DNA of 64,000 nucleotides from Antrihabitans cavernicola. GTDB taxonomy: Bacteria > Actinomycetota > Actinomycetes > Mycobacteriales > Mycobacteriaceae. A program made the position numbers and the translations under genes. This document shows positions 33,992 to 43,223 of this stretch, one piece after another. Under the pieces are notes generated by a model, which saw only the letters and a list, made by a program, of their open reading frames with translations, ran no database searches and was not told where the DNA came from. The stretch spans positions 372,001-436,000 of the forward strand of contig NZ_VLNY01000004.1 of the NCBI RefSeq assembly GCF_008297975.1, written 5' to 3'. Position 1 is the stretch's first letter; every line of letters begins with the position of its first letter.

Positions 33992-34300
33992 CGTGCGCAC
34001 CCGTCCTTTCGGTGCTGCAATCCGGTCGATTTCGCATGTCATCTCCCACTCCGCCCCACTTGGTGATCGATATCGCCGGAAATTCCCCACATCCCGCCAC
34101 CGGCCGGCCTCTGCCGTTGCTTCGCGCTGCGCCGGCGACGCTCACCTGGGCTTCTTGTTTCGAAGTCGGCGCTGAACGCGTCCCCGGATTCATGCGGCGC
34201 GCCGTTGGCGTTCTACGAGCGAATCGTTCCCCACCCGCCCATCGGGCGTTGAGCTGCATGTTTGCCGAACACGCCGAGTGCACACGACCGGTGGTGATTG
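33992..34300. other. Non-coding stretch upstream of the mraZ operator
   Basis: No convincing gene. A reading frame from ATG 34036 on the plus strand runs into the MraZ boxes and shows no recognisable domain or ribosome site. The stretch probably holds the mraZ promoter and a 5' leader. Confidence 0.5.
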
Positions 34301-34330
34301 AAAGTGGGGGAAAGTGGGGTAATGTGGTGC
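34301..34330 (+). promoter_or_regulatory. MraZ boxes: three tandem 10-bp direct repeats
   Basis: AAAGTGGGGG, AAAGTGGGGT and AATGTGGTGC follow one another with exactly 10-bp spacing, 38 bases before the mraZ start. MraZ is known to bind GTGG-type direct repeats in front of its own operon, so this is the autoregulatory operator of the dcw cluster. Confidence 0.8.
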
Positions 34331-34367
34331 TCAGCGGAGAGCCATGGTGATCCAGGGGAGGTGTCGA

Positions 34368-34799
34368 GTGTTCCTCGGTACCTACACGCCACGACTCGAC
34401 GACAAAGGCCGGCTCACGTTGCCGGCGAAGTTCCGGGACGCACTGGCAGGAGGGTTGATGGTCACGAAAGGTCAGGACCACAGCCTCGCCGTGTATCCGC
34501 GGGACGAGTTCACCAAGCTGGCCCGGCGCGCTGCTTCTGCGTCGCGCAACAACGCGAAGGCGCGGGCGTACGTTCGTGCGCTCGCGGCGAGCACCGACGA
34601 GCAACACCCGGACTCGCAGGGTCGCATAACGCTGACCTCGGATCACCGGGTGTACGCGGGATTGTCCAAAGAGTGCGTCGTCGTCGGCTCTGTCGACTTC
34701 CTCGAAATCTGGGACAAGACCAAGTGGGAGGCCTACCAGGCCGAGCACGAAGAGGACTACTCGCAAGCGATAGACGAATCGTTGGACGGCATCTTCTAG
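34368..34799 (+). CDS. mraZ: Transcriptional regulator MraZ
   Basis: A 143-residue protein with two AbrB/SpoVT-like DNA-binding halves. The first is [20 protein letters not shown] and the second has [18 protein letters not shown]; both show the D-x-x-G-R-[IL]-x-[IL] core. It forms a ring that binds tandem repeats and controls the division cluster. GTG 34368 is chosen because GGAGG lies six bases upstream and the MFLGTY N-terminus matches the family; an earlier ATG at 34344 would overlap the ribosome site. It is 181 bases before rsmH. Confidence 0.95.
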   Translation: MFLGTYTPRLDDKGRLTLPAKFRDALAGGLMVTKGQDHSLAVYPRDEFTKLARRAASASRNNAKARAYVRALAASTDEQHPDSQGRITLTSDHRVYAGLSKECVVVGSVDFLEIWDKTKWEAYQAEHEEDYSQAIDESLDGIF

Positions 34800-34980
34800 G
34801 CCGCCCCACACGTCAGGCGAGTGCCGCGAGGCCTCTGCCCGACGGGACCCTGACGCTCTTCCCCAGCGCCAGGTTCCCCGATCGGACAGGGACCCCGCGG
34901 CATTCGCACCCACCGATCACCGCACTGCACATCGCGGCAACCGCAACGGCCAGCGACTCACGTAGGACCCGGAGGTAGAG

Positions 34981-35973
34981 GTGGAAGACGAGGTGGGAAG
35001 CGCCGGTTCGGATTTCGGCCACATTCCCGTCCTACTCCATCGCGCCGACGAACTGCTCGGCCCCGCATTGACCGACGACGGTGCGGTGTTCATCGACGCA
35101 ACGCTCGGCCTCGGCGGACATTCCGAATATTTTCTCCGTACCTACCCGGCCCTGCGATTGATCGGACTCGATCGAGATCCCGCGGCGCTCGAACTTGCGG
35201 CACAACGGCTGTCGCCATTCGCGGACCGGATCACGCTGGTGCACACCAGGTACGACGGGATCGAAGCAGCCTTGGAGCACGCGCACCTGGCACCGACGGA
35301 GTCGGTGCAGGCCATCCTGTTCGACCTCGGTGTGTCCTCCATGCAGCTCGACGAGGCCGATCGTGGTTTCGCCTATTCCATCGATGCACCGCTGGACATG
35401 CGGATGGACCCCACGACCGGCATCACCGCGGCGGACGTCCTCAATACCTACAGTCACGGTGACCTGGCGCGGGTGCTCAAGACCTACGGTGAGGAGCGGT
35501 TCGCGGGTCGAATCGCGTCGGAAGTGTTGCGCCGCCGCGAGACCGAGCCGTTTCGCAACAGCGCGGCACTCGTGGAGCTGCTGTACGCGGCGATCCCGGC
35601 GGCGACTCGACGCACCGGCGGGCATCCGGCCAAGCGAACTTTCCAGGCCTTGCGTGTCGAGGTCAACGGCGAATTGGATTCGCTGCGCACCGCGATTCCG
35701 GCCGCTATGGACGCGTTGGCGGTGGGTGGGCGCGTGGTCTTCATGTCATACCAATCGCTGGAAGACCGTGTGGTGAAACAAGAACTCACACCGCGCATTA
35801 CCTCGAGAACGCCACAGGGACTGCCGGTCGAACTGCCCGGCATGGGCCCGGAATTTCGCTTGCTCACCAGAGGTGCCGAGCGAGCGACTGACATCGAAAT
35901 CGAGAACAACCCGAGATCTGCCCCCGTGCGCATGCGCGCCGCGGAACGGATTGCCAGGAGGTCGGCGGCATGA
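34981..35973 (+). CDS. rsmH: 16S rRNA m4C1402 methyltransferase RsmH
   Basis: A 330-residue SAM-dependent methyltransferase. [17 protein letters not shown] opens the domain, the SAM loop is [16 protein letters not shown], acidic [14 protein letters not shown] binds the ribose, and [12 protein letters not shown] plus [20 protein letters not shown] are signature blocks. It methylates N4 of C1402 in the ribosomal P site. GTG 34981 follows GGAGG. Its stop overlaps the ftsL start (ATGA), the normal arrangement in dcw clusters. Confidence 0.95.
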   Translation: MEDEVGSAGSDFGHIPVLLHRADELLGPALTDDGAVFIDATLGLGGHSEYFLRTYPALRLIGLDRDPAALELAAQRLSPFADRITLVHTRYDGIEAALEHAHLAPTESVQAILFDLGVSSMQLDEADRGFAYSIDAPLDMRMDPTTGITAADVLNTYSHGDLARVLKTYGEERFAGRIASEVLRRRETEPFRNSAALVELLYAAIPAATRRTGGHPAKRTFQALRVEVNGELDSLRTAIPAAMDALAVGGRVVFMSYQSLEDRVVKQELTPRITSRTPQGLPVELPGMGPEFRLLTRGAERATDIEIENNPRSAPVRMRAAERIARRSAA

Positions 35974-36989
35974 ACGTTCGAACAACACTCACCCGCCGAT
36001 CGGAGCAGTCGGACCGGCGAGCACATGTCACCGGAAGGCGCGGGCATGCACCGGACCGTCGCAGCGGTAGCTCCACGCGACGCGCCCAGCCCCGCAGGAT
36101 AGAAGCCGCCGACGACGCCGGGCAGCGCTCGAGCGCCGCTCAGCGTGCCTACGAACGGCGCCAGCAGCGGGCCGCCCTGCACAACGGCGAAGCCGCATCG
36201 GCGGTGCTGCCGAAGCGGCGCACCGGAAAGCTGGCAGCGCGAATTCCTTTCGTCGCAGCGATCATCGGGATGCTGTCGGTGGGTCTCGCGATCACGTTGA
36301 TGCTCACCACGCGCTCGGCCGAGGAGAGCTACCAGCTCAGTGCGGCTCGCGATCACAACCAGAATCTGATCGAGGAGAAGGCGGCGTTGCAACGCGACGT
36401 CGAGTCCGCCGACTCGGCACCGGACCTCGCGGCGAAGGCTCGCGATCTCGGGATGATTCCCGCGAAGGACCCGGCGCGTCTACTGGTCGCACCCGATGGC
36501 AGCGTGTCGGTCGTCGGCACCCCCAAACCTGCGGAGGGTGCGCCTGCACCCTTGCTGAACGGCAATCCGTCCACGCGGGTTCCCGCAGGCGCTCCCGGTC
36601 GTCCGGCGCCGTCGGCCGCGGCGCAGGCGGAAGCGCCGGTGCCCGCATCGCCGGTTCCCGCGCCTGCTCCGACCCCTGCGCCAGTACCCGGAGCACCTGC
36701 ACCGGCGGTCCTCGCGGCGCCGGCACCTGTCCCGGCACCGGCACCTGTCTCAGCGCCCGCGCCCGCAGCTGCTCCGGCTCCTGCGGCACCGACACCTGTT
36801 GTGCCCGCACCGGTTCCGGCTCCTGCGCCTTCTGTCCCGAATGTCCCGGTTGCTCCACCGGCCGTTGCTTCGGCTGCGCCTGCACCCGCCACGCCGCAGA
36901 CTGCGAATGGAGCTCAGGTCGAGGCTCAGGGTGAACAATTGGTACCCATGACCATCTCGGCACAGCCTCCCGCGGGCGGGCAGCGGTGA
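35970..36989 (+). CDS. ftsL: FtsL-like division protein with long Pro/Ala tail
   Basis: A 339-residue bitopic protein at the ftsL position (Rv2164c-like). A basic cytoplasmic N-terminus (1-85, many Arg) precedes one membrane helix ([20 protein letters not shown]). A short coiled coil ([20 protein letters not shown]) and an extracytoplasmic tail follow. From about residue 195 to 325 the tail is almost only Pro, Ala and Val with repeated APAP units. FtsL recruits and activates FtsQ/FtsB and FtsWI. The coiled coil is typical; the extended tail is not found in enterobacterial FtsL and may span the thick wall. Overlaps at both ends couple it to rsmH and ftsI. Confidence 0.85.
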   Translation: MNVRTTLTRRSEQSDRRAHVTGRRGHAPDRRSGSSTRRAQPRRIEAADDAGQRSSAAQRAYERRQQRAALHNGEAASAVLPKRRTGKLAARIPFVAAIIGMLSVGLAITLMLTTRSAEESYQLSAARDHNQNLIEEKAALQRDVESADSAPDLAAKARDLGMIPAKDPARLLVAPDGSVSVVGTPKPAEGAPAPLLNGNPSTRVPAGAPGRPAPSAAAQAEAPVPASPVPAPAPTPAPVPGAPAPAVLAAPAPVPAPAPVSAPAPAAAPAPAAPTPVVPAPVPAPAPSVPNVPVAPPAVASAAPAPATPQTANGAQVEAQGEQLVPMTISAQPPAGGQR

Positions 36990-38872
36990 GCCGGTCGCCC
37001 CAGCCGCAGCAACGCGGACGTGGGCCGATGCCGGGTCGCCGACTCGGTACTCGATCGGGCTCTGCGCAGGACTCCGCCTTCCGATTCCGTTTCCGCGCAG
37101 GGCGTTTGGTCATGTTCGGCGCACTTGCCATCGCGATCGTGCAATTGCTGTGGGTGCAAGGGATTTCGGCGCCGCGGCTCTCTGCCGAGGCTGCGACGCA
37201 GCGCACGGTGACCCAGGTGGACCCGGCGACACGGGGCGCCATCACCGACCGCAACGGCAAGCCCATCGCGTTCACCATCGAAGCGAAAGCGCTCACGTTC
37301 CAGCCCACCAAGGTCCGCAAGGAACTCGACGCGGCCAAGGCGAAGAGCGACAAGGCGCCGTCGGCCGATGACCGCTTCAAGGAAATCGCTAAAGGTATCC
37401 ACGACAAGCTCGGCGATGCCGCGCCGGAAAAGGATTTGCTCACCAAGCTGAAGAGCAACGAAACCTTCGTCTACCTCGCCCGCGGTGTCGATGCTGCCGT
37501 CGCGGGAAAGATCAGCGACAGTTTCCCGGAGGTCGGGACCGAACGGCAGGACATCCGCGAGTACCCGGGTGGCGCGCTGGCCGCCAACATGGTGGGTGCG
37601 ACGGGCTGGGACGGCCACGGTCTGCTCGGTCTCGAGTCGTCGATGGATTCTCAGCTCGCAGGCACGGACGGATCCGAAACCTACGACCGCGGTTCCGACG
37701 GTGCCGTGATTCCCGGCAGCTGGCGCGACAAGCAGCCCGCGGTCAACGGCTCCGGCGTCGAGCTGACCATCGACTCCGACCTGCAGTATTACGTCCAGCA
37801 GCAAGTGCAGCAGGCCAAGGATCTGTCCGGCTCCAAGAACGCCTCCGCTGTCGTGTTGGACTCCAAGACGGGTCAAGTCCTCGCGATGTCCAACGACGGC
37901 ACGTTCAACCCTGCCGACGGCGTGGGCAAGGACAAGAACGCTCAACTGGGTGATCCTGCGGTGTCGACACCGTTCGAGCCGGGCTCGGTCAACAAGATCG
38001 TCACAGCGGCATCTGCCATCGAGTACGGACTCACGAAACCCGATGAGGTGCTGCAGGTTCCGGGCAGCATTCGAATGGCCGGTGTCACCGTCCACGACGC
38101 GTGGGAGCACGGCACAGTTCCGTACACCACCACCGGTGTGTTCGGTAAGTCGTCCAACATCGGCACCCTGATGCTGGCGCAGCGCGTCGGTGAGGATCGC
38201 TACGCCGACATGCTGCACCGATTCGGCCTCGGGCAACGGACCGACGTCGGCTTGCCGGGTGAGAGTAGCGGCGATGTCCCGGACCGAGATCAGTGGTCCG
38301 GCGGTACCTTCGCCAACCTGCCGATCGGGCAGGGTCTGTCGATGACGTTGCTGCAGATGACCGGCATGTACCAGGCCATCGCCAACGACGGCGTGCGCAT
38401 CCCGCCGCGGATCGTGAAGTCGACTGTCGATTCGTCGGGCAATCGGACCGAGACACCCACGCCAGACGGCGTGAAGGTGGTGAGCCCGCAAACCGCCAGC
38501 ACCGTGCGCGACATGTTCCGGGCGATCACCCAGAAGGATCCGATGGGCTACCAGCAGGGCACGGGTCCGCAGGCGGCTGTCGACGGCTACCAGATCGCGG
38601 GAAAGACCGGAACGGCTCAGCAGGTCGACCCCGGTTGCAAGTGCTACTCGAACTCCAATTACTGGATCACGTTCGCAGGCATCGCTCCGGCCGACAACCC
38701 GCGCTACGTCGTCGGCATCATGCTCGATGCGCCCGTCAGGGGAGTCGACGGCGGCGGCGGCCAGTCGGCAGCTCCGCTCTTCCACAACATCGCGTCGTGG
38801 TTGTTGCAGCGCGACAGTGTGCCGCTGTCGCCGGATCCGGGTCGCCCGCTGATCCTCGAAGCCAACAGCTGA
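36986..38872 (+). CDS. ftsI: Septal transpeptidase FtsI / PbpB (class B PBP3)
   Basis: A 628-residue class B penicillin-binding protein. A cytoplasmic tail and one membrane helix (LVMFGALAIAIVQLLWVQG) precede the PBP dimerisation domain (about 75-260) and the transpeptidase domain. Active-site motifs: S334-V-N-K337 in EPGSVNKIV, S389-S-N391 in GKSSNIGT and K540-T-G-T543. It cross-links septal peptidoglycan together with FtsW. A C551-x-C553 pair lies just after KTGT on the outer side. GTG 36986 overlaps the ftsL stop. A 208-base gap with no gene follows before murE. Confidence 0.95.
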   Translation: MSRSPQPQQRGRGPMPGRRLGTRSGSAQDSAFRFRFRAGRLVMFGALAIAIVQLLWVQGISAPRLSAEAATQRTVTQVDPATRGAITDRNGKPIAFTIEAKALTFQPTKVRKELDAAKAKSDKAPSADDRFKEIAKGIHDKLGDAAPEKDLLTKLKSNETFVYLARGVDAAVAGKISDSFPEVGTERQDIREYPGGALAANMVGATGWDGHGLLGLESSMDSQLAGTDGSETYDRGSDGAVIPGSWRDKQPAVNGSGVELTIDSDLQYYVQQQVQQAKDLSGSKNASAVVLDSKTGQVLAMSNDGTFNPADGVGKDKNAQLGDPAVSTPFEPGSVNKIVTAASAIEYGLTKPDEVLQVPGSIRMAGVTVHDAWEHGTVPYTTTGVFGKSSNIGTLMLAQRVGEDRYADMLHRFGLGQRTDVGLPGESSGDVPDRDQWSGGTFANLPIGQGLSMTLLQMTGMYQAIANDGVRIPPRIVKSTVDSSGNRTETPTPDGVKVVSPQTASTVRDMFRAITQKDPMGYQQGTGPQAAVDGYQIAGKTGTAQQVDPGCKCYSNSNYWITFAGIAPADNPRYVVGIMLDAPVRGVDGGGGQSAAPLFHNIASWLLQRDSVPLSPDPGRPLILEANS

Positions 38873-39080
38873 CCTGCACTCCTGTGCCGCGCGGGCAATC
38901 GATCGGGTGCTCACGTGACCGGCGAACCGCGGCACCGAGGACCTGCGATTCTGTGCTGTGGACGCCCGCCGGTAATCTGACACGTCGATCTGTCCGTAAT
39001 GTTCTCGACGTCGGTCCGGTGCAGTCCCGACGCATGTTCTGTCCCGTGTAACCAGACCGAGAGACCGAGAGGAGCGCAGG

Positions 39081-40649
39081 TTGAGCGTCCAGTCGCAGCA
39101 ACCGCCGGCCCTCCGGCCGTCGAATCCGCCGTCGACCGCCGTGTCGACGCTGGCGGAAGCGATCTCCGCGCGCCTGGCGCTCCCCGGTCCGAACGACTCG
39201 TCCCGCGTCACCGGTGTGGAACTTCGTGCGCAGGCGATTCGACCCGGCGACTTGTTCGCCGCCTTGCCAGGAGCAAAGGCACACGGTGCCGAATTCGCAT
39301 CCGCCGCCATCGAGCAGGGTGCCACGGCCGTCTTGACAGACGCCGCGGGCGAGCTGCTGATCCGCGATCGTGGTGCTCTGACGGTCCCCATTCTGGTGGT
39401 TCCGCAACCTCGCAGCGTCCTCGGCGAGGCGTCGGCAACCATCTACGGTCGACCGTCGGAGCACATGCAGGTCATCGGCATCACCGGCACCTCGGGCAAG
39501 ACCACCACCGCGTATCTGGTGGAGGCGGGTCTGGTTGCGGCGGGGCGTAAGCCCGGCCTGATCGGCACCATCGAAACGCGTATCGAGGGCCGTCAGGTGC
39601 CCAGCGCACTCACCACGCCGGAAGCGCCGAACCTGCACGCCATGTTCGCGGCGATGCTCGAGCAAGGCATCGACACTGTGGTGATGGAGGTGTCCAGCCA
39701 TGCGTTGTCGTTGGGCCGGGTCGACGGAACTCGTTTCCAGATAGGTGCTTTCACCAATCTGTCGCAGGACCACCTGGATTTCCACGACAGCTTCGAAGAC
39801 TACTTCGCTGCGAAGGCTCGCCTGTTCGTCGCGGATTCCGCAGTCCGCGCGGACCAGTGCGTGATCTGTATCGACGACGAGTGGGGCGTCCGCATGGCGG
39901 GCTCGGCAGCGGTGACGCCGGTGACGGTGTCGGTCGCGTCGCAGGCGGACTGGCGTGCGGGTGACATTTCTGCGGTCGAGACCGGCGGGCAACGATTCGA
40001 GGTCCTCCGATCGAACGGCGATCCGCTCACCATGGCGCTGCGGCTGCCCGGCCGCTACAACGTGGCGAACGCATTGCTCGCCGTCGCCGTGTGTGCCGCT
40101 GCCGGGGTCGACGTCGCCACCGCCGCTGCCGCGATGGCCACCGTCGACGTGCCCGGCCGGGTGCAGCGGGTGGAGCGCGGCCAGGACTTTCTCGCCGTCG
40201 TCGACTACGCGCACAAGCCTGCTGCGCTCGAAGCTGTGATCACGACGCTGCGCGCGCACACCAGCGGGCGAGTCGCCGTCGTCGTCGGTGCCGGTGGAGA
40301 CCGAGACCACGGCAAACGGCCGCTGATGGGCGAGGGGAGTGCTCGCCTCGCGGATCTGCTTGTCATCACCGACGACAATCCGCGCAGCGAGGACCCCGCG
40401 ACCATTCGCGCGTCGGTGCGCGCCGGCGCCGATGCGGTTCCAGCGGCCGAGCGGGCCGAGGTTCGCGAGATCGGTGATCGCGCAGCAGCAATCGCGGAAG
40501 CTGTGCAGTGGGCTCGAGCAGGCGATGTCGTGCTGATCGCGGGTAAGGGACACGAAACAGGGCAGGAGATCCACGGCGTGAAGCAGGCATTCGACGATCG
40601 CGACGTGCTCGCCGCGGCGATCGATGCGCAGATCGGTGGTCGGCAGTGA
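39081..40649 (+). CDS. murE: UDP-MurNAc-tripeptide synthetase MurE (meso-DAP adding)
   Basis: A 522-residue Mur ligase. ATP loop GTSGKTTT (K140); the meso-DAP-specificity motif D432-N-P-R435 is in TDDNPRSEDP. It ligates meso-diaminopimelate to UDP-MurNAc-L-Ala-D-Glu. The start is TTG 39081 with GAGGAG about nine bases upstream; no ATG/GTG offers a better fit. It begins a second block of the dcw cluster after a 208-base gap, which could hold an internal promoter (TAATCT at 38973, TAATGT at 38997). Its stop overlaps the murF start. Confidence 0.95.
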   Translation: MSVQSQQPPALRPSNPPSTAVSTLAEAISARLALPGPNDSSRVTGVELRAQAIRPGDLFAALPGAKAHGAEFASAAIEQGATAVLTDAAGELLIRDRGALTVPILVVPQPRSVLGEASATIYGRPSEHMQVIGITGTSGKTTTAYLVEAGLVAAGRKPGLIGTIETRIEGRQVPSALTTPEAPNLHAMFAAMLEQGIDTVVMEVSSHALSLGRVDGTRFQIGAFTNLSQDHLDFHDSFEDYFAAKARLFVADSAVRADQCVICIDDEWGVRMAGSAAVTPVTVSVASQADWRAGDISAVETGGQRFEVLRSNGDPLTMALRLPGRYNVANALLAVAVCAAAGVDVATAAAAMATVDVPGRVQRVERGQDFLAVVDYAHKPAALEAVITTLRAHTSGRVAVVVGAGGDRDHGKRPLMGEGSARLADLLVITDDNPRSEDPATIRASVRAGADAVPAAERAEVREIGDRAAAIAEAVQWARAGDVVLIAGKGHETGQEIHGVKQAFDDRDVLAAAIDAQIGGRQ

Positions 40650-42139
40650 TTTCGATGACGCTGCAGCAGATCGCGACGATCGTCGGCGGGACGCTGCACG
40701 ACGCGCTCGATCCGACAGTGGTCATCACCGGCGGAGTCGAATTCGATTCACGGAAGGTCGGCGCGGGCGATCTGTTCTTGGCATTGCCCGGCGCGCGTGT
40801 CGACGGTCACGAGCACGCTGCTGCAGCCGTCGCGGCCGGAGCCGTCGCTGTACTGGGTGCGCGCCCTGTCGGAGTTCCGGCAATCGTCGTCGAGCCGACG
40901 CCTCCGACCGAAACCCCAAGCAATGCAATGGCATTGGAGCACGACACCGACGGCTCCGGCGCTGCCGTGCTCACTGCATTGGGCAAGCTGGCCCGTGCCA
41001 GCGTCGACGCGCTGGCCGCCGAGACCGGCATCACCGTCGTCGGCGTCACCGGATCGTCGGGGAAGACGTCGACAAAGGATCTGCTGGCTGCGGTCTTGTC
41101 GCCGCTCGGCTCCACCATCGCCCCGCCGGGATCGTTCAACAACGAGTTGGGTCACCCCTGGACGGCGTTGCGCGCCGACGAGAGCACCCGCTTCCTCGTC
41201 CTCGAACTGTCGGCTCGCGGTCCCGGTCATGTCCGCACGCTCGCGGAGATCGCGCCGCCGAAGATCGGTGTCGTACTCAACGTCGGCACAGCGCACCTCG
41301 GCGAATTCGGTTCGCGCGAGGTGATCGCGCAGACGAAGGGTGAGTTGGTCGAGGCTCTGCCGTCGGCCGCGGACGGTGGGGTTGCCGTGCTGAACGCCGA
41401 CGACCCGCTGGTCGTTGCCATGGCGCCGCGCACCACCGCCCGCGTCGTGTTGGTCGGTCAATCCGACGATGCCGATGTCAAGGCGGTCGACGTGGTTCTC
41501 GACGGCGAAGCGCGAGCGAGCTTCACCCTGCAGTCCCCGGCGGGCACGATCCCGATCACCCTCGCGGTACATGGCGAACACCAGGTCGGCAATGCTCTCT
41601 CCGCTGCGGCCGTCGCACTCGAATGCGGGGCGAGTCTCGAGCAGATCGCGGAGTCGCTCGGTACCGCACATGCGGCGTCGGTGCGCCGGATGGATGTGCA
41701 GTCGCGCGCGGACGGTGTCACCGTCATCAACGACTCCTACAACGCGAACCCCGATTCGATGCGCGCGGCACTGAAAGCCCTCGTTTCGATGTCCCGGGCG
41801 ACGGATGTGCCTCGTCGCAGCTGGGCCGTCCTGGGCGAAATGGGCGAGCTCGGCCCGGATTCGGTGACCGAACACGACGCGATCGGGCGGCTCGCGGTGC
41901 GGCTCGCGGTCAGCAAGCTGGTCGTAGTCGGAACCGGACGGCCGTCTCATGCCATGCACCAGGGTGCGGTCATGGAAGGTTCGTGGGGCGACGAAGCTGC
42001 ACTCGTGCCCGATGCAGCGGCGGCTGTGGATCTGCTCGATCAGCAGGTGCAGCCGGGGGATCTGGTGTTGGTCAAAGCATCACAATCGATCGGCCTCTGG
42101 GTGGTGGCCGATGAATTGCTGTCCCGGAAGGCGACGTAA
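40646..42139 (+). CDS. murF: UDP-MurNAc-tripeptide:D-Ala-D-Ala ligase MurF
   Basis: A 497-residue Mur ligase with ATP loop GSSGKTS (K140), NNELGHPWTAL, the central-domain NVGTAHLGEFGS and the C-terminal INDSYNANPDSMRAAL. It adds D-Ala-D-Ala to complete the cytoplasmic pentapeptide precursor. GTG 40646 overlaps the murE stop (GTGA); ATG 40655 is an alternative three codons later. Directly followed by mraY with no gap. Confidence 0.95.
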   Translation: MISMTLQQIATIVGGTLHDALDPTVVITGGVEFDSRKVGAGDLFLALPGARVDGHEHAAAAVAAGAVAVLGARPVGVPAIVVEPTPPTETPSNAMALEHDTDGSGAAVLTALGKLARASVDALAAETGITVVGVTGSSGKTSTKDLLAAVLSPLGSTIAPPGSFNNELGHPWTALRADESTRFLVLELSARGPGHVRTLAEIAPPKIGVVLNVGTAHLGEFGSREVIAQTKGELVEALPSAADGGVAVLNADDPLVVAMAPRTTARVVLVGQSDDADVKAVDVVLDGEARASFTLQSPAGTIPITLAVHGEHQVGNALSAAAVALECGASLEQIAESLGTAHAASVRRMDVQSRADGVTVINDSYNANPDSMRAALKALVSMSRATDVPRRSWAVLGEMGELGPDSVTEHDAIGRLAVRLAVSKLVVVGTGRPSHAMHQGAVMEGSWGDEAALVPDAAAAVDLLDQQVQPGDLVLVKASQSIGLWVVADELLSRKAT

Positions 42140-43219
42140 GTGAGACAAATCCTCTTTGCGGCGGGAATCGCGCTTGCAGTGTCGATTCTGCTGACACCCG
42201 TGCTGATCAAGACGTTCTCGCGGCAGGGCTTCGGCCAGGAGATTCGAGTCGAAGGTCCGGCTAGTCACCAGTCGAAGCGCGGAACGCCGACGATGGGCGG
42301 CGTCGCGATCCTTGCGGGTATCTGGGCCGGCTACTGGGGCTCGCACCTGATCGGTGTCGGCTACGAAGCGGACGGCCCGTCGGTGTCCGGACTGCTGGTG
42401 CTCGCGCTGACCACGGCTCTCGGCGGTGTGGGTTTCCTCGACGATTTCATCAAGATCCGTAAGCAGCGCAACCTCGGGCTCAACGCGACGGGCAAGTACG
42501 TCGGCCAGGTCGCGGCGGCGGTGATCTTCGGCATCCTGTGCCTGAAGTTCCGCGGTGGGAGCGACCTGACGCCGGGCAGCACGCACCTCTCGTATGTACG
42601 CGACGTCACCACGGTCGCAATGGGTTCCATCGCATTCGTCCTCTTCTGCTGCTTCGTTGTGATCGCCTGGTCCAACTCGGTGAACCTCACCGATGGCCTG
42701 GACGGCCTCGCCGCCGGATCGATGAGCCTGGTGCTCGGCGCCTACGTGATCATCACCTTCTGGCAGTACCGCAACGCGTGCGGCACCGTTCCCGCGCAGG
42801 GCTGCTACAACGTCCGCGATCCGCTCGACCTGGCCTTGATATGTGCGGCGGGCGCAGGAGCGTGTATCGGATTCCTATGGTGGAACGCGGCCCCGGCGAA
42901 GATATTCATGGGCGATACCGGCTCGCTCGCCCTCGGCGGCCTGCTCGCCGGGCTGTCGATCACCACTCGCACCGAACTGCTGATGGTCGTCATCGGCGCA
43001 CTGTTCGTCGCGGAGGCGGCATCGGTGGTCATCCAGGTGGCCGTGTTCCGATCGTCGCGCAGACGCGTGTTCCGAATGGCGCCCTTCCATCACCACTTCG
43101 AACTTGCAGGCTGGGCAGAAACCACGGTGATCATCAGGTTCTGGCTGCTCGCCGCAATAGCGTCGGCGATCGGCCTGGCCCTGTTCTACAGCGAATACCT
43201 GTCGGCGATCGGCGACTGA
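42140..43219 (+). CDS. mraY: Phospho-MurNAc-pentapeptide transferase MraY
   Basis: A 359-residue membrane enzyme with about ten transmembrane helices. Catalytic acidic sites: [31 protein letters not shown] and [12 protein letters not shown]; the HHH loop is MAPFHHHFE. It transfers phospho-MurNAc-pentapeptide to undecaprenyl (decaprenyl) phosphate, forming lipid I. GTG 42140 directly follows the murF stop. It is four bases ahead of murD. Confidence 0.96.
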   Translation: MRQILFAAGIALAVSILLTPVLIKTFSRQGFGQEIRVEGPASHQSKRGTPTMGGVAILAGIWAGYWGSHLIGVGYEADGPSVSGLLVLALTTALGGVGFLDDFIKIRKQRNLGLNATGKYVGQVAAAVIFGILCLKFRGGSDLTPGSTHLSYVRDVTTVAMGSIAFVLFCCFVVIAWSNSVNLTDGLDGLAAGSMSLVLGAYVIITFWQYRNACGTVPAQGCYNVRDPLDLALICAAGAGACIGFLWWNAAPAKIFMGDTGSLALGGLLAGLSITTRTELLMVVIGALFVAEAASVVIQVAVFRSSRRRVFRMAPFHHHFELAGWAETTVIIRFWLLAAIASAIGLALFYSEYLSAIGD

Positions 43220-43223
43220 TCGC

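Noticed and set aside
34036-34350. Possible small gene before mraZ
   Set aside because: No ribosome site, no recognisable domain, and it overlaps the MraZ boxes; more likely promoter region.
36926-39442. Minus-strand frame of 838 codons opposite ftsI/murE
   Set aside because: It spans two certain plus-strand genes and the gap between them and has no family signature.
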